Assembly (NCBI GenBank): GCA_036435485.1
Contig: CM071595.1
Location: forward strand, 102,974,580 to 103,038,579
Reading direction: 5' to 3'
DNA: 64,000 nt
Source of the DNA: Saposhnikovia divaricata
Lineage: Eukaryota > Streptophyta > Magnoliopsida > Apiales > Apiaceae
Shown: piece by piece, positions 32,781 through 43,401 of the stretch
Position numbering within the stretch: position 1 is the first letter of the stretch
How the letters are laid out: every line of letters begins with the position of its first letter
Position numbers and translations under genes: made by a program
Notes under the pieces: generated by a model
The model's database searches: none
Seen by the model: the letters and a program-made list of their open reading frames with translations, nothing else
Told to the model about the DNA's origin: nothing

Positions 32781-33925
32781 AGCTCGGTTCGTGTTTGCAG
32801 GTCATCTATCGTTTAAATACGAAAAAATATGATGTTCATCTGTTATATATGGAAAGAACCATGACAATTCATACAATTCTGGGAAGAAAAAGAAGGATTT
32901 AAGCGAGGATATAGCAACAAGCTGTGCCAAAGCACTTAATTGAGCTTAAGAAGCTAATTATGCTTAAGGAAGATAGATTACCAGAGATTAGCAGTGCTAA
33001 TGAAGAGATTAATTATGCTTGAATAGAGAAAGGTTGATAATTAACAACCAAGTATGAAGGCCATGATTCAATGTTGATGAACATGGTTGAATGTTGATGA
33101 ACATGACTCAATGTTGATGAACATGATTCAAGGTTGATAAAGAAGACCATGATTCAAGGTTAGTGAAAGGATTCGAGCGTCATGAATAAGCCCCGAGAGG
33201 CACAAAGAAGCTCTGAGTGGCACGACGAGGTGCCGACTGAAGGCCAAACCACCTGGCAGCCGACCAGCTGTTAGGGGAGGCTCCAGCCGACCACCTGGCA
33301 GCCGACCAGCTGTCAGGGGAGGCTTCAGTCGACCTCTTGTCAGTTGGTCAGTCAGGTGGTCATTCCAGCGCGATCTTCGACATTTCAGGGTGATTTCAAC
33401 TTTCTGGGGTGATCATCAACCTTTAAACGTGATTAATAACCTTTGAACATCAAAGTCTGATGTTCGAAATATGGTTAATTGACCGTTATTTTGAGAAAAC
33501 GACCTCCAAAGTAAGCACCGCTTAGTGCCGATTAGCACCGTTTAGTGTTGTCTAAGCACCGATTAGTGCCGATTAGCACCATTTAGTGTCGTTTAAGCAC
33601 CGATTTGTGCCTATTAGCACCGTTTAGTGTCGTTTAGCGCCGATTAGCGTCATTTAGTGCCGTTTAGTTCCATTTTATGCCGTTCAACGCCGTTTAACGT
33701 TGTTTAAACATCGTTTAAGGCTGATTACCGCTGTTTAGCGCCCTTTAACACCGTTTAGTGTCATTTAAAATCGTCATAAATGCGTCGGTCGCTCCACGCT
33801 TTACATTAAAAGAAGATACTCGTGAAACACTAATGTACAACGATAAACCTTGACCCGAGTCTCGAAAAAGGCCGTTAAAACTTCAAGGAAAACCTTATCA
33901 GTTTTCCTAGAAGTTGTGGGGCAAA
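32781..33925. repeat. Hypervariable tandem-repeat region before the Tat 3' LTR
   Basis: Several unrelated tandem repeats lie side by side: a 22-bp unit around 'gttgatgaacatgattcaat' (about 33070-33130, 3-4 copies); a unit of about 42 bp with 'gaccacctggcagccgacca' (about 33246-33345, two copies and a bit); and a long run of 10-11 bp words such as 'gccgattagcaccgtttagt' (about 33515-33775). The 3' untranslated region of Tat/Ogre elements is known to be variable and a source of satellite repeats. Confidence 0.8.
33912..33925 (+). other. Tat element polypurine tract
   Basis: 'agttgtggggcaaa' directly precedes the LTR start tgatatggg. The minus-strand Tat element at 55866-55879 shows the matching complement. 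Confidence 0.75.
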
Positions 33926-34439
33926 TGATATGGGCTGAAAGTAAGCCCTAAAGACACATTTAATGTGGTATTAATTAGACCCAGCATGGTCCAAACGTGG
34001 GGCCCACCAACAAGGTCCAAATCCTATTTTTAATATTAATTTCGTAATTAATATTAAGGGTAATAAACAGCTCAGCAAATAATAGTCAAATAAGGACACT
34101 ACTCCTGCTAAACTTAGCCTCCAAGGCATCTAATTCAACATGGAAACTGATTCCTACAAGGAAGGAGTCTAGAACCTTCCTCAAGGAGGTGACTTGCCCG
34201 CCAAGTCTCCGAATCCTACCATAATTCTAAGGCTTCTCGGCTTCTCAGCTTCTCAACCTATATAAAGGGCCTAACCCCTCATTCTCAGAACTACGTTTTT
34301 TGGCTTGATTCTCAACCTTAAGATACGTAGGCACTCTGTGAGGACCGATTAGTCTCGAACAAAAACACAGCCATTAAAGCACGAAGCCCATGATCCCAAG
34401 CATTAAATACATACAAACCCTCATTTTTATTCCACAACA
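33926..34439 (+). repeat. 3' LTR of the + strand Tat element
   Basis: 514 bp. Compared with the left LTR it has about 27 substitutions and a local expansion of 'cttctcgg/cttctcag' near 34232-34255. It ends ccacaaca at 34439, followed by aactt. Confidence 0.88.
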
Positions 34440-34444
34440 AACTT

Positions 34445-36825
34445 CAACATAGGTCTATTATAAAAGCATTCTTCTTAGAGTCCTACACACTTCTTATTCA
34501 ACTTCGATAGTTCAGATCATCACATCTTATCCTTTCCCGAACATCCCTCTCCAAAATTCTTCCCTGTGAAAGTTAGTGACAAAAAAGGGGTGAGCTCATA
34601 GAGCCCCGCAAGCATATATCATACTATATAACTGAGGTTTGCAAAACAAGTAATTTCAACAAAGAAATCCTAAAAATTTTATTGAGTTCTTCGCAACAAA
34701 TAATTTTTCACATAATTTAGAAAAAAAATTAGTATTCAAACACGATAGATTCACAAGTTCTACTTGTGGGGATCCCGGCCAGCTAAACAATTGGTTTAGC
34801 TTTACTTCCGATTTGGAAGCATCATCATCAATTCACAATATCAGTGTAAGAATACTCAATTTTCATCAACAAATCATCAAACATTCATCGAGATTTCAAA
34901 AACAATTTAATAAAGCAGTATAGTACGGTATATACTTACAGTAAACCACTTCTACTCTTTGCTTCTTTCTCTTTTTCGAATAATTCCCAATATTATCAGG
35001 TTCGTCTCACAAAAACTATCCAAAATTTAGAATATCATTATTAACACATTATCTCTAATATTAATAATTATTAAATTTCTAAATTAAACAAATATTAAAT
35101 ATTAAAATAAATTAAATCAAAATAAAATAAATTGAAAGTAAAGTCCGAAGACTTACCAATAGTAAGCTTTCACTCCTACTTTCCTAATTTATACACTACA
35201 ACATATTTGTATATGGAAAGAGGTATAAGATTCCCCTTTTACTCGATGTGGTACAACTATCAGGAAACTTGAAAAATAAATAAATCTTAGTACTTGTGTT
35301 ATACTTAACCCCCACCACCGTACATCCTACTCTGCATCTTTATTAAACTGTTGTAACAATTACCACCTATTTATCCTAACATATATACTTTCCTTTCTGT
35401 TTCCAATGTGGTACAAAAGAAGATGGGTAAAAATAATCAAATGCTTCTTGAATATAATTCAAACAATCTTTAGCAAGGACTCATTACGAGAGACACAACT
35501 TATCCAACTCCATTATTCTCATTCCTTCTGTTCTCAACCTTTATAAATAATGATAAAATTTTTTCCTAATTATACTCCCTTGTCTCTACTTTTTTAATCC
35601 ATGTGGGAGTGTGCTTCTCTGTTTCCTATAATAACCACTTATCCCACATCGACATGATTTCTAGAGTAACCCCATCTAACGGTCTATAAATACTAATCAG
35701 AGTTGTTGCATTAACTACTAGAAGTTCATAACTTTCACCTTAGCTCCCACTTGAGTCAAGGTAACATAAAATGAAAACATGAAACACACCTAAGAAGATA
35801 CATTCTTCTCCTCTTTTTAAGCAGGTTCACATATTCGAAAACAATACTCTCAAAATTCAAATGCGAAAACAATACTCTCAAAAATCAAATGCAAGGTGGC
35901 TTGGTTTGGACTAATCCAATTTCATCCCACATCGAGTAGACAATAAGGTGTTGGACATCTCTACTCTATAAATATAAAGGAACTTGAAGACATAATTACT
36001 TATAACGAGCTGGATTTATGGAAGTTTGCTAGTTTAGCTACATTTGCTTGTCCCACATCGAGATGTTTTTGGAATGAAACCCCCACCCCTTTCTATATAA
36101 CTCTATTAAGGCTCCTTCCAAGTCCTATATAATGCCAAGTACAATTTATATTTTTTCAATCACAACTACGGCTTCAAAATTAGGAGTCCAAATTGCATAA
36201 TAAATCTAAAACGAAACCAATTTCCAATCTTGAATGCATAACACTGACCTTCAGTTGTGTACTATTGTGAAAAAATGAAGTATGGCAACACTACTAAAAC
36301 TTAAGTTCTCTTTGTCCCACATCGATTAGGTAGAGACTCTAGCTATCTCATTTCTCTTTTAAAAAGAGGTTCACACACAATGGGAAATAACACAACTATG
36401 TAGCTTATATGGGTTTATTACTACTACTATATAGTCCCACATCGATGAAACTAAAGTGCCAAGCTCCTCAAAGTTTTATATAATCACTTAACTTGACAAG
36501 TCAAGATTTTAAGTTGCATAATGTAACTTGGCCTTTGCGGCTTAATGGTAGTTCAAAATTTCTCCCATTCCCCTTTTTGGGCCTTGATGCATTTGCTCGG
36601 TCCATTCCTAGTCAAATTTTTATGGGAGTTTCGATATATATCGACGCAGACCAATCCTAGTCCAATTTTATTGGAGCTACGATACATCGTAGCAGACCAA
36701 TGAAAATATGTAAATATATAACAAGTTCACATTTTTATTAAAAATAGTCACATATATTTGTGAGAGGAACACATAAAATTATAATAATTTATATAATTCA
36801 AATAAAACGAAGTTGGGAGATTACA
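34445..36825 (-). repeat. Chromovirus 5' LTR, outer part
   Basis: Continues the LTR interrupted at 25489 and ends at ttaca (36825). Positions 34926-36825 align with 18599-20469. No ORF. It carries the second set of USE+TATA modules. Confidence 0.9.
35641..36483 (+). promoter_or_regulatory. Array of five USE+TATA modules in the right chromovirus LTR
   Basis: All five have a perfect RTCCCACATCG. USE / TATA start / gap: 35641-35651 / 35685 (tataaata) / 33; 35924-35934 / 35967 (tataaata) / 32; 36050-36060 / 36094 (tatataa) / 33; 36314-36324 / 36357 (ttttaaaa) / 32; 36434-36444 / 36477 (tatataa) / 32. The sequences between USE and TATA differ from module to module, so the constant gap is not explained by recent duplication. 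Weaker reverse-strand relatives occur at 35244-35254 and 35599-35609; the latter has a TATA-like box 24 nt on. It is antisense to the retrotransposon. No snRNA sequence follows that I can recognise. Confidence 0.6.
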
Positions 36826-37589
36826 ATAATTCAATCTTGAGACGACAATTCTGACATTCCATAACGCTTATAAACTCAAATCGAACGTAGTAACCATGCT
36901 TACCAATTTCGTCGTTGGAAGAAAACAATCGAAAATGTCCCCTTTGAACATAGACGTTCTTCCTCGGTGTAAAACACCTCACAAGTAGCCCAACAATCCA
37001 CAAACAATACTACATCCATCTCCAACTTCCATAACATCCCACCAAGAATACCACATCCATCTCTAACCCTCTTCATTTAACATCTACTCTTCTCCGCTGA
37101 CAAACCTAAGTTAATACTCACTAATTACTCCTCATGACAACAATTAACCCTTGAAATAAATCATTAATCCTCGAGATAACCAGTTAATCCTTGAGTCAAT
37201 AATTTATCCTCGAATTAATTAAATAAATCCCCGAGTTAAATAAATAATTAATTACATAAAATAAATAATCAGATAAATAATTAATTAATCAAAATGATTA
37301 ATTAACTATTCAAATATACACACCAACTAATACATATATACTTGGCACGTAGCAAAGCAACACCTAGCAGCACGGATAACACTTAACAGTTAAACACTAA
37401 CTTAGTCACATATACACATAAACTATTAATACTCATAGCATGCTTGCATATTATTGCAATTAAATAAATCAACTAGATCCAGGTACAGGGTATTTTTAGA
37501 AAATTTCGACATGAAGTATTCGTAAATAGGAATAACCACCTGTTTTTCAATTAATCAATCGACTTTATATAATATTAATACAAAATAAA

Positions 37590-37841
37590 ACTGCCTCGAC
37601 TTGTAGTAAACAATTAAGAAAACAAACTGCCCTGACTTGCACTAAACAATTAAGAAAATAAACTGCCCTGACTTGCAGTAATCAATTAAGAAAATAAACT
37701 ACCCTGACTTGCAGTAAACAATTAAGAAAATAAACTGCCCTGACTTGCAGTAATCAAGTAAGAAAATAAACTGCCCTAACTTGCAGTATACAATTACGAA
37801 AATAAACTGCCCTGACTTGCAGTAATCAATTAAGAAAATAA
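37590..37841. repeat. 36-bp tandem repeat, seven copies
   Basis: Seven consecutive units of 36 bp, each starting act[g/a]cc[c/t] and ending ttaagaaaataa, with a few substitutions per unit. There are no spacers, so this is a minisatellite. Confidence 0.92.
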
Positions 37842-38799
37842 AATAACAGCTTATTCTTGATATTTAACATTTTAAAACCATACAAACGAGATATAAATTT
37901 CCTATTACAAATTTTTTTTTCGAAATAACCTTTTTGTAAACTGGACTATCCCGGGGTCGCAGCCCCTCACTTCCAATCAAAACCATTTTAACCCCAAGTA
38001 CTAACCATTTTAACCCCAAGTACTAATTACTAATAACCGACAACTTTAAAATCACTAACTTCCATGTATTCATCTACACGTCCAAAACTTTATCAAAATA
38101 TAACCGACTATCAATTTGATCGAATAAATAATAATGCTCAACTTACAGAACTTAAACCAACACAACACTTTGACCTTCCTCAATATTGATAACTCGACTT
38201 AACAATTACCCACATATAATCCAGCACTTAGTAATTGACTATTATGACATTCAACAAATACTATAACTCGACTTACGACATTTAACCCATAGACATTACC
38301 GATACCCATTTACAACTAGTAAAATCATATAAACTCTAAACATTATACGACAAATAATAATTAACTAAGAATCACTAAACCCGAACATTTATCAAGTTCT
38401 CAAAAATCAACTCCCGAACTCTAAATACTCGATGAGCTTTAGACTCTAAAAAGTACAACTCTAAGAACAATCAACAACATAAATACCCTTAGCGACTCAT
38501 CAAGGCAATCATTAACTATGACAACAAAATCATATAGCTCGACACACAAACTAATTCCCACAATTATAATTAACAACCATAGGCTTTTCGAATTAAATTA
38601 CTGAGATTAAAAAAATAAAAAAATATTCATAATTTTCCCAATTAAACTCCAGAATTAGAACCCTAAAAATTAAACAAGATGAAAGCTCAATTTACCATAT
38701 GTATCCAACCCATTACATTCGAGTTGACTCAACCTACTGAAAAATCGTTTGCAGGAAAATCTCCCCACTGGCTCATCTCTCTCTCCTACCATCTCTGCT

Positions 38800-39035
38800 G
38801 CCATCTCTCTCTATATATATATCTCTCTCTCTCTCTGCTCAACACCGCTAGTGCCGCCACCACACAATCAGCCACGCACACACGCGGCCCTGCACACCCA
38901 CGCATCCACCTCCCCTCTACCGTGCTATCCTTCGCGCGCACGACCTCCCTCCTACTTACACACACATTCACGCGATTATATACACACACACCGCACATAC
39001 ACCATATATACATACGTATGTATATATATGTATAT
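38800..39035. repeat. Low-complexity CT, CA and AT microsatellite region
   Basis: Runs of ctctct (about 38808-38838), cacaca (38875-38890, 38958-38985) and tatata/tatgta (39004-39032). Overlapping ORFs here come from this simple sequence. Confidence 0.85.
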
Positions 39036-39774
39036 AAACCAATTGATTCAACAATCCAAAACCCCCAATTCAATCCCACAAACCCTAATTTCTTTTCCCC
39101 TAATCTCACTTTCTCTCTCCCCGTCCCTTTTTTGTCTGTCGAGAAACCTCTGGAACAAAGAAGAAATGGCTGGGTTTTGTTTTTTTTTTTGGGTGTTATT
39201 GGGCTTGGCCCAATTCTTATTAAAATTATTACTTATATCTATTATTAACATTTTCTTTATCATGAAATAATATTTTTAAGCTAACAAACTGATTGGTAAA
39301 ATTTAAAAATCCAGTATAATCAAATACTAGAATATTTTTAACGATTTATGGAAAAAGAATTAGAATTAAATCTAATTTTTCCAAATTAATATGCATTTTA
39401 CAAATCATTAAATCTTTTAATGATTTGGAATAAATCCATTTAAAATAAATAAATAAATCTCTTCAGAAAATTTCAAAAATCTCCACACTTATATTAATAT
39501 TTTTCAAACTTATAAAATCTCAATCTCCCCCAATTTTGTAAATTCTTGAATAAACAAATAAATATTTTCAAGAATCTTAAAACCTCCAAATTATTCAATA
39601 ATTTAAAAACAAACATTTTTACTGAATAATTTCACAACTTAAAAGAGAAAAAATATTTTTAAAATGCATCCACTGAAAAAAAAAAAAAAAAATTTATTCC
39701 TCCTTATTGAAAAAGATAATTAAAATATTTAAAATAAATAGGAAAATAATTCCTAAAAATTTGGGTTACATAAA

Positions 39775-41010
39775 TCATTAGATTGTCTCTCAAAAAAAGT
39801 TGCATGTTTCAGCGATGTGAGAAAGGATGTCTATTGTGTATCCATTAAACGAATGTAACTATGATAAAGGAAACTTTCTTCTAATCTAGTTCCTATGTGT
39901 TTGTACAATATCATTTTTACAAATTATATGTTCATTTATCAGTTGATTTACTATAGAAAAATAAACATTATTAATGAACCAAACATTTCTAATATATCCC
40001 ATTTTTAGAGTAAGATATGACTGTTAGAGTTTATGGTGATTGTCCTCAACTTGTTTTTAATGACAACTTAAAATGAGCATATTCACTTTGGGAGTTTGAA
40101 GGTTGATTTTTTTTTTCTATTAGAAAATGGTATATTAATTTTTAGTTTTCTTTTACCCATAAATAGGGGTGGTAAATTAATTTGATCTAATGGTACCCAA
40201 TCCAAAACCAGAAATTTGGATATACCGAACACGAATATTTGGATTCAGGTTTGGAATAAATTTTAAACCCGAAATAGTTTCGATTTAGATTTGGATTTCA
40301 GTTGTAATGACCCGAAATCCGAAACCCGAAACCCGATCCAATATCGAAAACCGATACATTTGTTTTGTTTAGACAAAAAAAAACTAATAAATATCTTTAT
40401 TTGTTTCGAATCTATGTACCAAGTTATTAAGTTTTTTTTACCAATATTTAAAGTTTTGTTGATATTAAAAGTAAATATTATCAACCTACCAAGCGAATTC
40501 GATATGTTTGTTCTTAGATTATGATATGGGAATTGAATACTATTACTTTAATTTAAGAATACAAAATTAAAAAGGGCACCCGTTATTAGAAAAATATATA
40601 ATTTTATGTATTCACCTATCTAGTTGTCAATAATAGTGATTTTTATAACGAAGGCTGTACCTGTTCCCCTCTCTCCCTCTTTCAAAAAATGCTAAACCAA
40701 AGTTTTGGGGTTGACATCAATTTTAGTCGATGAGATTCCCCTCTTTATTGTTTTCCTTGATTTTGATTTATTTTTTCAATAATAAATTGTCTTTATTGAG
40801 AGTTTAGAACCCCATTTGTGGGTTTTATCTACTTATATATTGGATTTTGTACTTTCTCTTTGTGAATGATAACTTCCATTTCTTTTCCTTGAGTTAACTT
40901 TATTTTTCAATAAATATATCTCTTTACTGAGAGTCTAGTATCTCGTTAGTGGATTTTGTCTACCCATATACTGGGTTTTGCCATTTCTTTTTGTAATAGT
41001 AGTTTTTTTA
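39775..41010. repeat. Unknown dispersed repeat, copy 1
   Basis: 39775-40165 aligns, diverged but collinear, with 43402-43815 ('ggttgcatgtttca', 'gtttatggtgatt', 'tttgggagtttg'). 40620-41010 aligns with 44440-44690 ('gagagtct', 'tattggattttgt'). A unit of about 132 bp is itself duplicated at about 40760-41010. No ORF. The type of repeat is unknown. Confidence 0.6.
40165..40350. mobile_element. hAT-like MITE fragment inside repeat copy 1
   Basis: It starts taggggtggtaaattaatt and is rich in acccga/acccaat words (ccgaaatccgaaacccgaaa), the look of the hAT MITE at 52026. It interrupts the alignment of copy 1 with copy 2. I cannot find a matching right end. Confidence 0.4.
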
Positions 41011-42963
41011 TTTTAGCATCCGGAATCTTAGATCTACATGATTTTGTTATATTGGTTCATTGATTCAGATAGTATAGAATCGTAGCTATGGTTGGATGTT
41101 CAAATACGTTTTGACAAATCAAATATATATATTTCTCACGATTCAATAAATTGTTGGATTATTTCGCCAAAATGGCTATATATTTTAGTGATATAAGCGA
41201 GTGATGTACCACAATTTAAGATCTGATCAACGATCGTAGTTTAGATGTAGGAAACCTTGATATGATCTATTTTAATATGTGTTTTTCCAATCTTGATTAT
41301 TTTTGTAGATGTTGTATGACCTTTTATTAATGAATTAATTACCTATAAAAAATATCGATATATAAGAAAATTCAAAAATTTTGATTATTTTTGTAGATGT
41401 TGTATGTTCTTTTATTGATAAAATAATTATCTATCAGAAAAATAGTGGTTTATAAGAATTGTTGCGGTGAGTTGACCAATTTGCTAAGAAGACATTCACT
41501 AATAATTTTTTCATTGACTCTGTAATGTGATAATTTATGCACCAAATAATGTATAATACTATTTAAGAATATATTTAGTATTTTGAAAAATTCAAATATA
41601 TTGAGTTGACCAATTTACTATGAAAATATTCACTAACAATATTTTCATTGACTATATAATGTGATAATTTATACACCAAATGATGTCTAATACTATTTGA
41701 GAGTATATTTAGTATTTTGAAAAATTCAAATATATTGTTAGGTCAATTTGTTTATCCCATTAATTATTGTGTAACTAAAAAATATCTATAAGTAAAATGT
41801 TAAAGATAATTAGCTTATATTTCATTTTAATATTTTAATTGGTTGTTAGGTTTTTTTTATAACTGATTAATTTAAAAATATAATCTAAATTTTGAAGAAT
41901 AGTGTGGTAAATATTTTTCACTTTTTAAAACTTTCAATTCAATTACAATAGATTTATTCAAATTTGATTGCACCTTATGATTGTAAAACGAGAGTTTTGA
42001 GATATTAAAATAAAATTATTATATAATATAGATGAAATAGACTCAGATAATAAAATAATATATATTAATCTGTATTAAAATCAATTAATAAATACACAAT
42101 ATTGGAAAATGGCTCTATACGGGGCAAAGAATAGATGTGTCACTATATAATGATATAATTGTAATTGATTTAAATCAAAAATTGTGATTAATTAGTTAAT
42201 AAGTATTTATGAAAATTAATCTTTAATATATGATTATATGTTATAGTACGATTGTAGTTGATGTTTATGAAAATTAGCTCTTAATAAGTATTTATGAAAA
42301 TTAATCTGTAATATATGACTATATGTTATAGTACGATTGTACTTGATATTTATGAAAATTAGCTCGTACTATATATTAGTATAATTTTGATTGACTTTAA
42401 ATTAAAAGATTGATAAGTTAATAAATATTTTATCACTTTAAAAATTATTTAATTTATGCATCTACTAAAAAAAATATATTATACATTATTTAATTTATTT
42501 AATGAAGATAAGTAAATTATGATGAGAAGGATATGATTAATTTAATTTTAGTGGTAAATTCTTATTAGTTCTTGTATATATTTATGAAAATTAATCAGTA
42601 ATATATCATAATGTAATTATGATTAATTGTAAATTAAAATAGTGGAAAATTAAAATTATAAATACAATCCTGATTGATTTTAATTTTACATTAATTTATC
42701 ATAATTGTTTTTTTAACATTAAAATACATGTAATATATGGATATGTTAAATCAAGTAACTATTATATTTAAATTTAAATTGTTAACTAACCATGGTTAGT
42801 GTAATAGGAAAAGAATGGTAAATACGGAAAAATTTTAATATAATATGATTAGTCTAAAAGTTAGGAATGACCTCTGATTGGTGCTAAAATAATTCATAAT
42901 TTTCTGATTGGCTAATTACATCTAATTGTATACTTGGGTAGACTTAGATATTATAATAAAGGA
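41011..42963. other. AT-rich sequence with local tandem duplications
   Basis: Direct duplications of about 95 bp (41290-41460), 134 bp (41469-41735) and 85 bp (42201-42370). The last part (about 41900-42963) aligns with about 54530-55265. It ends 'attataataaagga' at 42963, which on the minus strand reads TCCTTTATTATAAT, a Helitron-like 5' terminus. No ORF. Confidence 0.5.
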
Positions 42964-43401
42964 CTAGCGTTCTACCCGTGCTATAAAATGTATTACTTAG
43001 TTAATATAAATATATTATTTTAATTATTATTTAAAAAAATATTGGAATATAAATTAACTTAAGTATAAAATTACTTATCCGTCAATTCATATCAATTGTA
43101 TTAATATTAATATCATCATCCAATCACCAAAACATTTACAACGCCCGCTGAAAGTCAAAAGCCCTCTTTTTTAAAAAAAAATTAGTTTTCATTTAATTTC
43201 TTTCTTTTTTGAGAATATTTCTACCGATTTAATAAAATTTTACCCATTTTTTGGGTTTTGTTCTTCTGAGAATTTGGTATATTCAAATGTTCAGTATCGT
43301 GGATCCCTATAATATTTATATAAATTCATTGAAAAAATTTGTATTGGTCGTGATCAATTTTTCGAATACATATTAGAACATAATTATTTCTCACGACCGC
43401 A
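42964..43401 (-). mobile_element. Helitron-like 3' terminus, minus strand
   Basis: On the minus strand 'gcacgggtagaacgctag' ends exactly where another Helitron-like 5' end (TCCTTTATTATAAT) begins. The CTAG end and nearby cacggg word fit a Helitron 3' end, but the left arm of the usual hairpin is not preserved. The other boundary is unknown. Confidence 0.35.

Larger units (their letters stand above)
25490..34439 (+). mobile_element. Tat/Retand-type Ty3/gypsy element, internally deleted
   Basis: 8950 bp. LTRs of 498 bp (25490-25987) and 514 bp (33926-34439) begin tgatatgggctg. The target duplication is aactt. gag, protease remains, RNase H and integrase lie on the + strand. A spliced antisense gene lies on the minus strand between integrase and the 3' LTR, a hallmark of the Tat/Ogre/Retand group. 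The reverse transcriptase domain is missing: the frame passes from the protease region (about 28195) straight into the RNase H region (about 28205). The LTRs differ by roughly 5% by eye plus one 16-bp expansion, so this insertion is much older than the nested copia. Confidence 0.88.
18594..36825 (-). mobile_element. Ty3/gypsy chromovirus, minus strand, with insertions in both LTRs
   Basis: The order on the minus strand is LTR, primer site, gag, protease, reverse transcriptase, RNase H, integrase, chromodomain, polypurine tract, LTR, which is the Ty3/gypsy order. The right-hand (5') LTR is 25314-25489 plus 34445-36825. The left-hand (3') LTR is visible only as 18599-20469, because the Sirevirus inserted into it and its other part is left of the window. 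The LTR ends tgtgacgc / ttaca fit TG...CA on the minus strand. The coding part carries several stops and a frameshift, so this copy is dead. A C-terminal chromodomain and the Tekay-like RT context suggest a Tekay/Del-type chromovirus. Confidence 0.88.
36826..39774. other. Unclassified AT-rich sequence, possibly an old LTR in reverse
   Basis: No gene is visible. Read on the minus strand, 39250 to 38700 looks like an LTR promoter and leader: 'ttatataca' at about 39030 and GA/CT-rich microsatellites. That suggests a degraded LTR, but I find no partner copy. It includes the 36-bp tandem repeat (own entry) and a poly-A run at about 39675-39692. Confidence 0.3.

Noticed and set aside
36000..36600. 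Actual snRNA genes downstream of the USE+TATA modules
   Set aside because: I looked for U-snRNA-like sequence and a clear 3' box after each module and found nothing recognisable. Only the promoter-like part is claimed.
37590..37841. Direct repeats of 36 bp resembling a CRISPR array
   Set aside because: Units are contiguous with no spacers and lie in plant nuclear DNA. It is a minisatellite.
38679..39270. Two overlapping + strand ORFs of 173 and 189 codons
   Set aside because: They come from CT/CA/AT microsatellites and read as Ser/Leu/Thr/His-rich nonsense in both frames.
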